Assembly (NCBI RefSeq): GCF_001413955.1
Contig: NZ_LCTZ01000002.1
Span: 4,009,501-4,073,500, forward strand
DNA length: 64,000 nucleotides
Direction of reading: 5' to 3'
Source: Flagellimonas eckloniae
GTDB lineage: Bacteria > Bacteroidota > Bacteroidia > Flavobacteriales > Flavobacteriaceae
In this document: positions 51,329 to 60,221 of the stretch, in pieces
Layout: every line of letters starts with the position of its first letter
Position numbering within the stretch: position 1 is the first letter of the stretch
Translations under genes and position numbers: made by a program
The notes under the pieces: generated by a model
Database searches by the model: none
Seen by the model: the letters and a program-made list of their open reading frames with translations, nothing else
Told to the model about the DNA's origin: nothing

Positions 51329-51889
51329 ATGAGCAAGAAAAGTAAGGTTGAGGAAATGGAAGCGGAACTTAATGATTCGCAGACGATGGAAAGTCCTGAA
51401 CTGAGCGATGAAAATACAGATGTTGAGGAAAATGAAATGTCTGTAGAAGACCAATTGCGTGAGGATGTGGCAAAGGAAAAGGATAAGTTTCTAAGGCTTT
51501 TTGCAGAATTTGAGAACTTTAAGAAAAGAACTTCAAAGGAACGTATGGAGCTTTTTAAAACAGCTGGGCAAGAGGTGATAGTTTCTCTTTTACCCGTTTT
51601 GGACGATTTTGACAGAGCGTTGAAGGAAATTTCAAAATCCAAGGATAAAGAAATGGTCAAAGGGGTAGAGCTGATTAACAATAAACTAAAAGAAACCCTT
51701 AAAGGTAAAGGACTAGAGGAGGTTGAGGTAGGAGCAGGAGATGTTTTTGATGCTGAAGTACATGATGCCATTACCCAAATTCCAGCGCCCAATAAAAAAT
51801 TAAAAGGAAAAATAATAGATGTGGTCGAAAAAGGCTTCAAACTTGGAGACCGCATTATTCGACACCCAAAAGTGGTGGTTGGTAACTAA
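51329..51889 (+). CDS. grpE: GrpE nucleotide exchange factor
   Basis: Cochaperone that releases ADP from DnaK. A 186-residue protein with an acidic, low-complexity N-terminus (about 1-50), a long coiled-coil helix (KEKDKFLRLFAEFENFKKRTSKERMELFKTAGQEVIVSLLPVLDDFDRAL, about 51-100) and the C-terminal beta domain with VFDAEVHDAITQ and GKIIDVVEKGFKLGDRIIRHPKVVVG. It precedes dnaJ by 6 bp; dnaK is not in the window. Confidence 0.95.
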   Translation: MSKKSKVEEMEAELNDSQTMESPELSDENTDVEENEMSVEDQLREDVAKEKDKFLRLFAEFENFKKRTSKERMELFKTAGQEVIVSLLPVLDDFDRALKEISKSKDKEMVKGVELINNKLKETLKGKGLEEVEVGAGDVFDAEVHDAITQIPAPNKKLKGKIIDVVEKGFKLGDRIIRHPKVVVGN

Positions 51890-51895
51890 CTATAT

Positions 51896-53014
51896 ATGAA
51901 GGAGGATTTTTACGAAATATTAGGTATTTCCAAAGGCGCATCAGCTGCAGAAATTAAAAAGGCGTACAGGAAAAAGGCAATAGAATTTCATCCGGATAAA
52001 AACGCTGGAGATGCCAAAGCTGAAGAAATGTTTAAAAAAGCAGCAGAAGCTTATGAAATCCTGAGCGATCCAGATAAACGTGCCAAATACGATCAATTTG
52101 GCCATGCTGCTTTTGAAGGCGGCAATGGCTTTGGCGGTGGCGGTATGAATATGGATGATATCTTCAGTCAATTTGGGGATATTTTTGGGAGTGCTTTTGG
52201 TGGTGGTGGTTTTAGCGGCTTTGGTGGTTTTGGCGGCGGACAACGCCGAGTAAAGGGAAGTAACCTTCGGATTCGAGTAAAATTGACTTTGGAAGAAGTT
52301 GCAAATGGTGTTGAGAAAAAAGTAAAGGTTAGAAGAAAAGTACAGGCAGATGGCGTAACCTATAAAACATGTCCTACATGTAACGGTAGCGGTCAAGTCA
52401 CAAAAATTGCCAATACAATTTTAGGCAGAATGCAAACCTCTGCAACATGTAGTACTTGTGGAGGAGCTGGACAAACTATCGACAAAAGACCAAGTGGCGC
52501 AGATGCACAGGGGCTTAAAGTAGAAGAAGAAACCGTTTCCATAAAAATTCCACCAGGGGTGGAAGAGGGGATGCAGTTAAAAGTTACCGGAAAAGGTAAC
52601 GGAGCACCAGGAGATGGAATTCCAGGAGACCTATTGGTGGCCATTGAAACTATAGAGCATGATTCCCTCAAAAGAGAAGGGGATAATCTACATTACGATC
52701 TCTATATTAGTTTTTCAGAGGCTGTTTTAGGAAGTTCAAAAGAGATAGATGCCGTAAGTGGAAAAGTGAGGATAAAGTTGGAACCGGGAATCCAGTCAGG
52801 AAAAATTTTAAGGTTACGTGGAAAGGGAATTTCAAGTATCAATGGGTATGGCAGTGGAGATTTGTTGGTTCATGTGAATGTTTGGACTCCTAAAGAATTG
52901 AATAGGGAACAGAAAGAATTCTTTGAGCGCATGCAAAATGATGAAAATTTTGTACCAAAACCGGAAAAATCTGATAAATCGTTTTTTGAGAAGGTAAAAG
53001 ATATGTTCTCCTAA
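51896..53014 (+). CDS. dnaJ: Molecular chaperone DnaJ (reduced zinc domain)
   Basis: A 372-residue Hsp40 cochaperone: J domain with HPD at residues 32-34, a G/F-rich linker (about 73-118), central zinc region and C-terminal substrate domains. Only two CxxCxGxG repeats are present (C159-x2-C162 and C185-x2-C188), where E. coli DnaJ has four. The middle pair is missing, leaving one predicted zinc site. Bacteroidota DnaJ proteins are often like this, so I read it as normal for the lineage. It follows grpE by 6 bp and is cotranscribed. Confidence 0.95.
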   Translation: MKEDFYEILGISKGASAAEIKKAYRKKAIEFHPDKNAGDAKAEEMFKKAAEAYEILSDPDKRAKYDQFGHAAFEGGNGFGGGGMNMDDIFSQFGDIFGSAFGGGGFSGFGGFGGGQRRVKGSNLRIRVKLTLEEVANGVEKKVKVRRKVQADGVTYKTCPTCNGSGQVTKIANTILGRMQTSATCSTCGGAGQTIDKRPSGADAQGLKVEEETVSIKIPPGVEEGMQLKVTGKGNGAPGDGIPGDLLVAIETIEHDSLKREGDNLHYDLYISFSEAVLGSSKEIDAVSGKVRIKLEPGIQSGKILRLRGKGISSINGYGSGDLLVHVNVWTPKELNREQKEFFERMQNDENFVPKPEKSDKSFFEKVKDMFS

Positions 53015-53106
53015 CGATTAAAGCTTTCTGTTTAAATAAAAAACGTATATTTGAAGCTGATGTTGGGCAACTGACATCTAATTTTCTTTTTCATAGCAAT
53101 TTTTTT

Positions 53107-53142
53107 CCCATCCTTAGATTTTTTTAAGGGTGGGTTTTGTTT
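53107..53142 (+). terminator. Terminator after dnaJ
   Basis: CCCATCCTTA / TAAGGGTGGG stem (one G-T pair) with a T loop and a following TTTTGTTTTTTT tract, about 95 bp after the dnaJ stop. Confidence 0.75.
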
Positions 53143-53154
53143 TTTTGGATACCC

Positions 53155-53184
53155 TTGTCTTTTTGCTCAAATACATATCTTTGA
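53155..53184 (+). promoter_or_regulatory. Putative promoter (TTG-N19-TATCTTTG)
   Basis: TATCTTTG at 53177-53184 matches the -7 consensus, with a TTG 19 bp upstream. It ends 13 bp before the ATPase start at 53198. Confidence 0.45.
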
Positions 53185-53197
53185 AAAAATTGTTTAA

Positions 53198-54136
53198 ATG
53201 GATAACATCCTTGTTGCCAAAAATGTTTCCAAATCCTATGGAGACTATAAAGCATTGAGCAACATTTCGCTTGAAATACCCAAAAACTGCATTTACGGAC
53301 TTTTAGGACCCAATGGGGCCGGAAAAACCACCTTTATTAGAATAATAAATCAAATCACCTATCAAGATTCTGGAGAGATTTTGTTTAATGGTAGCCCTCT
53401 TATGCCAGAACATATTTCGATGATTGGTTATTTGCCAGAAGAGAGAGGACTTTACAAAAGCATGAAAGTTGGAGAGCAAGCATTGTACCTTGCACAACTT
53501 AAAGGGCTTTCTAAAAATGATGCAAAAAAACGATTAAAGTATTGGTTTGACAGATTGGACATAGGGGATTGGTGGAACAAAAAAATCCAGGAACTTTCCA
53601 AAGGAATGGCGCAAAAAATCCAGTTTATAGTAACTGTTCTCCATGAACCCAAACTATTGATTTTTGATGAGCCCTTTAGTGGTTTCGACCCTATAAATGC
53701 CAACATTATTAAAGATGAGATTCTTCAATTGAAAGAAAAAGGAACTTCAATCATATTTTCAACGCATCGAATGGAGTCTGTGGAAGAATTATGTGAATAT
53801 ATCGCCTTGATTCATAAATCGGAAAAAATACTGGATGGTAAACTATCCGATATAAAAAAGGCATATAAGAACAATATTTTTAGCGTTGGATTGGAGACGG
53901 AATTGAATGGAGATACCTTTATGAAAACCTTAGAAGAAAAGTATCATATACTTTCATCAAAATTTGATGCTAAAGAAAACCAATTGGATTTCACTGTCCA
54001 ATTGCCATCCAATACTACTACAGATATATTATCGGAACTTTCACGCCAAGCAAATATCAACCGCTTTGAAGAAACGATACCCTCGGCCAATGATATTTTT
54101 ATTCAAACCGTAAATAATAAAGAGAATGACAGGTAA
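53198..54136 (+). CDS. ABC-2 exporter ATP-binding protein (NatA-like)
   Basis: A 312-residue ABC ATPase with Walker A GPNGAGKTT near residues 37-45, Q-loop, signature LSKGMAQKIQF and Walker B LLIFDEPFSGFDP, followed by a C-terminal extension typical of NatA/DUF4162 ATPases. It overlaps the permease gene by 11 bp. The pair fits Na+ or drug efflux of the NatAB type, but substrate is unproven. Confidence 0.92.
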   Translation: MDNILVAKNVSKSYGDYKALSNISLEIPKNCIYGLLGPNGAGKTTFIRIINQITYQDSGEILFNGSPLMPEHISMIGYLPEERGLYKSMKVGEQALYLAQLKGLSKNDAKKRLKYWFDRLDIGDWWNKKIQELSKGMAQKIQFIVTVLHEPKLLIFDEPFSGFDPINANIIKDEILQLKEKGTSIIFSTHRMESVEELCEYIALIHKSEKILDGKLSDIKKAYKNNIFSVGLETELNGDTFMKTLEEKYHILSSKFDAKENQLDFTVQLPSNTTTDILSELSRQANINRFEETIPSANDIFIQTVNNKENDR

Positions 54137-55469
54137 GCTGGGGTTGATTATAAAACGGGAGTACCTGGCAAAGGTGAGAAACAAGTCATTTATAATAATG
54201 ACAATTCTAAGCCCTTTGTTAATTGTGGGAATGATTGTTTTGATTGCCTACCTGATTAGAATTAATGACAGTGAAAAGCGAGTGATTTCGGTCCTGAATG
54301 AAAGTGAGTTTTTGGATCACCAATTTAAGACCTCACAAAGTATGTCGTTTGTGCGTTTTCAAAACCTTTCTTTACAGGAAGCCAAGGACTCAACTAGTTC
54401 GTTGGGGTATTATGGTCTACTTTACATTCCAAAGGGAGCTAGTTTGGAACAGGCATCAAAATCAGCATTTTTGTATACCAAGGATAATCCGAATACCAAT
54501 GTTACACAGAGACTTGAAAGTGTTTTTCAAACCCAATTACGGCAAAAAAAACTGTCCAGACTAGGAGTGTCCTCTACACAGTTTCAAGATATTGAAGAGC
54601 CTTTTGAAATAAATCTGGCCACATTTGAAGGTGAGAAAAGTGTAAAAGGAATAAATGAGATTAAAGCGTTTATCGGGGGAGGATTTGGTTATGCCATTAT
54701 GATGTTCATTATTATTTATGGAGGTTTTGTAATGCGCAGTGTTATCGAAGAAAAAACCAGTAGGATTATTGAAGTAATCATTTCTTCCGTGAAACCATTT
54801 CAATTAATGTTAGGTAAAATAATTGGCACATCTTTGGCTGGAATCACCCAATTTACAATTTGGATTATCTCAGCATCACTTCTATTGTTTTTGGTGGTAT
54901 TGTTTTTAGATATTGATTTAAGTGCTATAGCAGCCGAAACTTCAATCGCACCCGAAACAATCGGCGGCATGGAGCAATTTCCCGTTTCTTCAAACAGTGA
55001 AATGATGCTTTACGCAAAGGAAATTTTAAATATTCCATGGATACTTTTAATCAGTTCCTTTTTGATATATTTTATTTTAGGGTATTTGATTTATAGTTCA
55101 ATTTATGCGGCTATTGGAGCGGCAGTGGATAATGAAACAGATACACAGCAATTTATTTTTCCAATAATACTGCCGTTAATGTTGGCTATCTATGTAGGGT
55201 TCTTTTCCGTTTTCAGTAATCCGCATGGACCAATTGCGGTCGGATTCTCACTGTTTCCACTTACTTCTCCTATTGTTATGCTTATGAGATTGCCAGGCGG
55301 AATTGGCGAAGGAGGTGTACCTTTGTGGCAATTAATACTGTCCATTGTTCTCCTGATTGGAACATTTTTGGGAATTGTATGGTTAGCGGCCAAGATTTAT
55401 AGAGTAGGCATATTAATGTATGGAAAAAGGCCTACATATAGGGAATTGTTCAGGTGGTTGAAATATTAG
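54126..55469 (+). CDS. ABC-2 type permease (NatB-like)
   Basis: A 447-residue membrane subunit: one helix at about 24-44, an extracytoplasmic domain (about 50-180), then five to six helices in the C-terminal half, with GGFGYAIMMFIIIYGGFVMRSVIEEKTSRIIEVIISSVKPFQLMLGKIIG, the characteristic ABC-2/NatB core. It overlaps its ATPase gene by 11 bp and is followed after 10 bp by an MscS channel gene, so the three may share a transcript. Confidence 0.9.
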   Translation: MTGKLGLIIKREYLAKVRNKSFIIMTILSPLLIVGMIVLIAYLIRINDSEKRVISVLNESEFLDHQFKTSQSMSFVRFQNLSLQEAKDSTSSLGYYGLLYIPKGASLEQASKSAFLYTKDNPNTNVTQRLESVFQTQLRQKKLSRLGVSSTQFQDIEEPFEINLATFEGEKSVKGINEIKAFIGGGFGYAIMMFIIIYGGFVMRSVIEEKTSRIIEVIISSVKPFQLMLGKIIGTSLAGITQFTIWIISASLLLFLVVLFLDIDLSAIAAETSIAPETIGGMEQFPVSSNSEMMLYAKEILNIPWILLISSFLIYFILGYLIYSSIYAAIGAAVDNETDTQQFIFPIILPLMLAIYVGFFSVFSNPHGPIAVGFSLFPLTSPIVMLMRLPGGIGEGGVPLWQLILSIVLLIGTFLGIVWLAAKIYRVGILMYGKRPTYRELFRWLKY

Positions 55470-55479
55470 GTTAATTATA

Positions 55480-56391
55480 ATGCAAGAAGAAGGCAACGAA
55501 ATAAAAGAAATCATTCAAGAAGATATTTGGGGCTCTGTCAAGGAATTCCTAAATCTGGGATTTCATTTAGGGGAAGGAGAAAAATCCATACACCTAACCG
55601 TTGGCTTGTTGTTGCTTTTGACCGTTGCTTTCATTGTTACCAAGTTTGTATTAAAATGGCTTAGACACCTGTTGACTAGAAAAATGGAACAGGAGGATAA
55701 ACTAAAATTCTCCAGTGTTTTCAAATTCATCAACTACGTAATATATGTGGTTGTGGTATTGGTGACCCTTAGTGCTGCGGGAATTGATATCACATTAATT
55801 ATTACAGCCTCTGCGGCCTTGTTCGTGGGGTTAGGGCTTGCACTTCAGGAATTGTTCCAAGACATTCTTGGAGGGATTTTCATTATCGTGGACAAATCTT
55901 TACAAGTTGGAGATATTGTTGAGGTTGATGGGAAAGTGGGCAAAGTTTTTGAAATAAAACTACGAACTACCCGGGCGCTTACTCGCGATGATAAGGTAAT
56001 CATTATTCCCAATCATAAGTTTATAAGCGATATTGTCCATAACTACACCCAAAACCATAAGACTACACGTGAGAAGGTAAGTGTTGGAGTTGCCTATGGT
56101 AGCGATGTTACATTGGTTACACAACTTTTGGAACAAGTTGCTGATGAAGAGAAACAAGTACTTAAAAAACCTAAACCATTTGTCCTTTTTGACGATTTTG
56201 GAGATTCTGCGCTGCTTTTTTCACTTCATTTTTTTACCAATGACAGTTTTGGTGATCCTAAAATAAAAAGTAATATACGTTACGCCATAAATACCAAGTT
56301 CATAGAAAATAACGTTAGCATTCCATTCCCACAAAGGGATGTTCATATAATCCAGCAAAAACCTCAAGAAAATAAAAACTTCGACTCGTAA
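55480..56391 (+). CDS. MscS-type mechanosensitive ion channel
   Basis: A 303-residue small-conductance mechanosensitive channel. Two to three membrane segments (about 43-62, 84-104 and 108-125) precede the pore helix text TASAALFVGLGLALQELFQDILGGIFIIVDKSLQVGDIVEVDGKVGKV, the MscS signature. The beta and C-terminal domains follow (VIIIPNHKFISDIVHNYTQNH). It would open on hypo-osmotic shock. It lies 10 bp after the ABC permease and may overlap the DUF6268 gene. Confidence 0.92.
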   Translation: MQEEGNEIKEIIQEDIWGSVKEFLNLGFHLGEGEKSIHLTVGLLLLLTVAFIVTKFVLKWLRHLLTRKMEQEDKLKFSSVFKFINYVIYVVVVLVTLSAAGIDITLIITASAALFVGLGLALQELFQDILGGIFIIVDKSLQVGDIVEVDGKVGKVFEIKLRTTRALTRDDKVIIIPNHKFISDIVHNYTQNHKTTREKVSVGVAYGSDVTLVTQLLEQVADEEKQVLKKPKPFVLFDDFGDSALLFSLHFFTNDSFGDPKIKSNIRYAINTKFIENNVSIPFPQRDVHIIQQKPQENKNFDS

Positions 56392-57268
56392 TACTACAAA
56401 CTGGATTTTTGGATTTTTCCTGGGGATATTTTTCTGCTGCTCAGGATTCGGTCAGAGTTCTGACATATTTAGATTGGAATATCTCAATATTCCTGAAAAC
56501 GATACCGGCATTAAAACACAACGCTACAGGTTTTTGTTTAATCTTCCTATAAAATTAAATGAGAAAAAGGACTATCTAATAACGGGTATGGAGTACAATA
56601 AACTTGATATTGGTTATTCACAAGATTTTCCTTTTGATAGAAGTGAATTGATTCGGTTTCATGTAGTTGATTTAAACGTGGGTTTTATAACCAAGTGGAA
56701 CGAGAATTGGAATTTGGTGACCATAATAACACCAAGATTGGCCTCCAATTTTACAAGTGGAACCATCACGGATGATTTCTTTTTTAATGCTACCGCTACA
56801 TTATGGAAAGAAAAGCCCAATGCAGAGAAGCCTTTTAGAATTGTCCTTGGTCTATCTTACAACAGTACCACAGGACTACCTGTTCCTTTGCCACTGATAA
56901 GTTACTACAAAAGATTTCACCCCAAGTGGTCCTATACCCTTGGAATACCAAGATCCAATTTTAAGTATCATATTTCCAAAAAGCATACGTTTGAAATGAC
57001 GATGCTATTTGATGGATATTTTATTAATATCCAAGAGAATATCGTTTTACCAGATAATCAATTAGGGTCAAAAATTTCGCTTTCCGCACTAGTTGGGGCC
57101 ATTGGTTACCAATACAATATATCAAAAAGAATGTCTCTCTATGTTTTGGGAGGGCGTTCATTGGAACAGGAAGGAAAGTTAAGGAATGATAAAAGAGGTG
57201 ATGTTTTTCTGTTAAATGATGAGTCAAACCTTTATCTTAGAACTGGGTTCAAGATTGGAATCTTTTAA
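56372..57268 (+). CDS. DUF6268-like outer-membrane beta-barrel protein, non-ATG start
   Basis: A beta-strand-rich protein (FRLEYLNIPENDTGIKTQRYRFLFNLPIKLNEKKDYLITGMEYN) ending in a barrel-like RTGFKIGIF, similar to DUF6268 porin-like proteins. The standard start in range, TTG 56474, cuts off the signal peptide. Upstream in frame, without a stop, lies KTSTRNTTNWIFGFFLGIFFCCSGFGQSS, a textbook signal peptide whose natural first codon is ATA at 56372, overlapping the MscS gene by 20 bp. A CTG at 56420 is the only other plausible start. The gene is 11 bp upstream of the NtrC-like regulator. Confidence 0.72.
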   Translation: MKTSTRNTTNWIFGFFLGIFFCCSGFGQSSDIFRLEYLNIPENDTGIKTQRYRFLFNLPIKLNEKKDYLITGMEYNKLDIGYSQDFPFDRSELIRFHVVDLNVGFITKWNENWNLVTIITPRLASNFTSGTITDDFFFNATATLWKEKPNAEKPFRIVLGLSYNSTTGLPVPLPLISYYKRFHPKWSYTLGIPRSNFKYHISKKHTFEMTMLFDGYFINIQENIVLPDNQLGSKISLSALVGAIGYQYNISKRMSLYVLGGRSLEQEGKLRNDKRGDVFLLNDESNLYLRTGFKIGIF

Positions 57269-57278
57269 ATAATAAAGT

Positions 57279-58442
57279 ATGTCAAAAATTTTGGTAATAG
57301 AGGATGAATCCGCCATTAGAAGGGTTTTGGTAAAAATATTGAGTGAGGAAAGCGATACCTATAATGTACAGGAAGCTGAGGATGGCCTAAAGGGTATTGA
57401 AGCAGTTAAAAAAGAAGACTTTGATTTGGTGTTGTGCGATATTAAAATGCCAAAAATGGATGGAGTTGAGGTACTTGAGGCGGCTCGGAAGATAAAACCA
57501 GAAATTCCTTTTATCATGATTTCCGGTCATGGCGATTTGGATACAGCCGTGAACACTATGCGCCTAGGGGCCTTTGACTATATATCCAAACCACCAGATT
57601 TAAACCGATTGTTGACAACGGTACGTAATGCCCTTGATCGCAAGGAATTGGAGGTTGAGAATAAAATCCTAAAAAAGAAGGTTTCCAAAAATTATGAAAT
57701 GGTTGGGGAAAGTGACTCCATAGAAGTCATTAAAGATATGATAGAGAAGGTGGCTCCTACAGATGCTCGAGTTTTGATTACCGGTTCCAACGGAACAGGA
57801 AAAGAATTGGTTGCGCACTGGTTACATGAGAAAAGTCCTCGTTATTCCGCTCCATTTATAGAGGTTAATTGCGCTGCAATTCCATCAGAATTAATTGAAA
57901 GTGAACTTTTTGGACATGTTAAAGGTGCATTTACATCGGCAGTGAAGGATAGGGCAGGTAAATTTGAAGCAGCAAATAAGGGCACAATTTTTTTAGATGA
58001 GATTGGAGACATGAGCCTATCGGCCCAAGCGAAGGTTTTGAGAGCATTGCAGGAAAATAAAATTTCCAGGGTTGGTTCCGATAAAGATATTAAGGTAGAT
58101 GTTAGGGTTCTGGCCGCGACCAACAAGGATTTAAAAAAGGAAATTGAAGATGGTAAGTTTCGAGAGGATCTGTATCACCGTTTGGCGGTAATTTTGATAA
58201 AGGTACCCGCATTAAATGAAAGGAGGGATGATATTCCCATATTGATTGACCATTTTTCAAAAAAAATAGCTTCAGAGCAAGGTACTTCACCAAAAGAATT
58301 TTCAAAAAAGGCAATCCAACTTTTAAAAGGATATGATTGGACAGGAAATGTTCGTGAACTCCGCAATGTTGTGGAGCGGTTAATCATATTGGGAGGCAAA
58401 GAAGTTTCTGAGGAAGATGTAAAATTATTTGCCAGTAAATAA
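57279..58442 (+). CDS. NtrC-type response regulator without DNA-binding domain
   Basis: A 387-residue protein: receiver domain (1-120) with phosphoacceptor D54, S82 and K104, then an AAA+ sigma-54 interaction domain (about 140-375) with Walker A GSNGTGKE (169-176), the L1 loop written GAFTSA (216-221) instead of GAFTGA, and Walker B IFLDEIGD (237-244). It ends at 387 without the usual Fis-type HTH. It may work from solution on sigma-54 promoters or have another role. Several Bacteroidota orthologues look alike, so the feature is probably lineage-typical. It is 10 bp after the DUF6268 gene. Confidence 0.9.
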   Translation: MSKILVIEDESAIRRVLVKILSEESDTYNVQEAEDGLKGIEAVKKEDFDLVLCDIKMPKMDGVEVLEAARKIKPEIPFIMISGHGDLDTAVNTMRLGAFDYISKPPDLNRLLTTVRNALDRKELEVENKILKKKVSKNYEMVGESDSIEVIKDMIEKVAPTDARVLITGSNGTGKELVAHWLHEKSPRYSAPFIEVNCAAIPSELIESELFGHVKGAFTSAVKDRAGKFEAANKGTIFLDEIGDMSLSAQAKVLRALQENKISRVGSDKDIKVDVRVLAATNKDLKKEIEDGKFREDLYHRLAVILIKVPALNERRDDIPILIDHFSKKIASEQGTSPKEFSKKAIQLLKGYDWTGNVRELRNVVERLIILGGKEVSEEDVKLFASK

Positions 58443-58443
58443 A

Positions 58444-59157
58444 TTAATCCAAAGAACAATCACCTAACTGCAAAAGTGCATCTTCTGCTATTGTCTTAAC
58501 GCGTTGGTGATATTGTTTTTTTGGCTCTGACAAACCTACGTTCATTAATTTTAATCGAGCTTCCTCATGTATTTTTGAGATAAACGCTTGAGCCTCCTTA
58601 CACGGTACTTCATTTACCACTTTGTCAAGAGAGCTTTCAAATCCAAGTAAGCAATTGTGCACATGTGTTCGTAGATGTTCGCCATGAGGCATAGGATCAT
58701 CAGTTTGGTGCTCTAAGGCATCCTTGGTATTTAGAACTAATACGTTGTTACCATAGGGGCTAGAGAAATCCTGTTCAAATTCTTTGAGGACATTAATACC
58801 AATAGTCGTACTCTCCAGAGCGATATGTAAATATTTTTTGGCGTCTTTTAAAGTAGGTTCTTTTGCACCTTTTTTTAGATAGTAAAGTGCTTTTTCAAGG
58901 CTTTCAATAGTTCCTTGGCAACCACAATCTATAAAGTTGAGTCTCGTCTTTTCAATTCCATTTATGGCCTTATAAGCATAATACTTTGACATTTCAAAAT
59001 CATTGGCAACAACTGCTTCCTGCATTTGATTTTTTATGTATTCAATATTGGAATTCGCGTACTCACATGCACTGCGAGATATAAAAGAAGACAGTATTAA
59101 TAGACTAATTACACCTATTATAAAGACTATAAAGAGAATAATCTTATTTTTTTTCAT
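58444..59157 (-). CDS. Membrane-anchored helical protein of unknown function
   Basis: A 237-residue protein with one N-terminal membrane helix (residues 5-27) and an extracytoplasmic helical domain containing several cysteines (C31, C78, C80 and others such as NEVPCKEAQ). Text like DAKKYLHIALESTTIGINVLKEFEQDF suggests helical bundles. No family is recognised. It is convergent with the NtrC-like gene (1 bp between stops) and divergent from ppk2. Confidence 0.65.
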   Translation of the reverse strand: MKKNKIILFIVFIIGVISLLILSSFISRSACEYANSNIEYIKNQMQEAVVANDFEMSKYYAYKAINGIEKTRLNFIDCGCQGTIESLEKALYYLKKGAKEPTLKDAKKYLHIALESTTIGINVLKEFEQDFSSPYGNNVLVLNTKDALEHQTDDPMPHGEHLRTHVHNCLLGFESSLDKVVNEVPCKEAQAFISKIHEEARLKLMNVGLSEPKKQYHQRVKTIAEDALLQLGDCSLD

Positions 59158-59336
59158 AACGCTAGATTTGGGACTTTGCGTCTTGTTATTCTCTCTAAAT
59201 TACGTTGGGGATTGGGTTAAGTTGAAAAAAAATCGATAAAGAACGATCTAAAACTATAAAACGTAAAAAGTATCGTTGAATGGTAGTTTTGTGTCGATGA
59301 TTGAAAAAATGGGTAAAAAAAGGTATATTCAGTCCT

Positions 59337-60221
59337 ATGGAAAACATAAAAATCGACCTATACAAGGCGAAAAACGCTACAAAACTTTCGGAAAAAAGCA
59401 CATTTGAAAATTTTAATAGTACAGATAAGGAGCTCAAAAAGAATTTGGAGGAAATTCGAGAAGATTTGGGCAAATTTCAGGACAAGTTGTATGCCCATGG
59501 AAAATACGGTGTTTTGGTTTGCTTGCAGGGAATGGACACTTCGGGCAAGGATAGTCTTATTCGAGAGGTTTTCAAGGATTTTAATGTCAGGGGAGTGCAA
59601 GTCCACAGTTTTAAGGTACCCACTGAATTGGAATTGAAGCATGATTATCTATGGCGTCACTATATTGCATTACCTGCGAGAGGTAAGTTCAGTGTTTTTA
59701 ATAGAACACATTACGAAAATGTATTGGTGACCAAAGTACATCCTTCCTATATTTTGGGTGAGAATATCCCGGGAGTTGATTCAGTTTCAGATATAAATGA
59801 AGCATTTTGGGAAAATCGATACCGACAAATCAATGATTTTGAAAGGCATATTGCCGAAAACGGCACTCTAATCTTTAAATTTTTTCTACATCTATCCAAA
59901 GAAGAACAACGACAACGATTGTTGCGAAGGTTACGGCTAAAGGAAAAAAATTGGAAATTCTCCCCAGGGGACCTAAAAGAGCGCAAATTATGGGATAAGT
60001 ATCAAGAATGTTATGAAGAGGCTATTAATAAAACTTCTCAACCCCATGCACCTTGGTTTGTAATTCCGGCAGACAACAAAAAGGCAGCCAGGGTCATAGT
60101 TGCATCAATTCTATTGGAATCGTTAAAAAAACACAAAGATATTGCCGAACCAGAGCTCGAAGAAAAAATAAAAGCTAAATTAGAAAGCTTTAAACAAGAA
60201 TTGGAAAAAGAAACCGAATGA
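59337..60221 (+). CDS. Polyphosphate kinase 2 (PPK2 family)
   Basis: A 294-residue PPK2-type kinase that transfers phosphate between polyphosphate and nucleotides. Walker A GMDTSGKDS is at residues 65-73 and the family text VQVHSFKVPTELELKHDYLWRHYIALPARGKFSVFNRTHYENVLV follows, then RQINDFERHIAENGTLIFKFFLHLSKEEQRQRLLRRL and APWFVIPADNKKAARVI. The ATG at 59337 is preferred; a TTG at 59301 would add 12 residues without support. The next gene overlaps by 4 bp. Direction of the reaction (AMP or ADP kinase class) cannot be told safely. Confidence 0.9.
   Translation: MENIKIDLYKAKNATKLSEKSTFENFNSTDKELKKNLEEIREDLGKFQDKLYAHGKYGVLVCLQGMDTSGKDSLIREVFKDFNVRGVQVHSFKVPTELELKHDYLWRHYIALPARGKFSVFNRTHYENVLVTKVHPSYILGENIPGVDSVSDINEAFWENRYRQINDFERHIAENGTLIFKFFLHLSKEEQRQRLLRRLRLKEKNWKFSPGDLKERKLWDKYQECYEEAINKTSQPHAPWFVIPADNKKAARVIVASILLESLKKHKDIAEPELEEKIKAKLESFKQELEKETE

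Noticed and set aside
51325..51855. Minus-strand ORF of 176 codons, serine-rich
   Set aside because: Exact antisense shadow of grpE; serine-rich text is the complement of its acidic and lysine codons.
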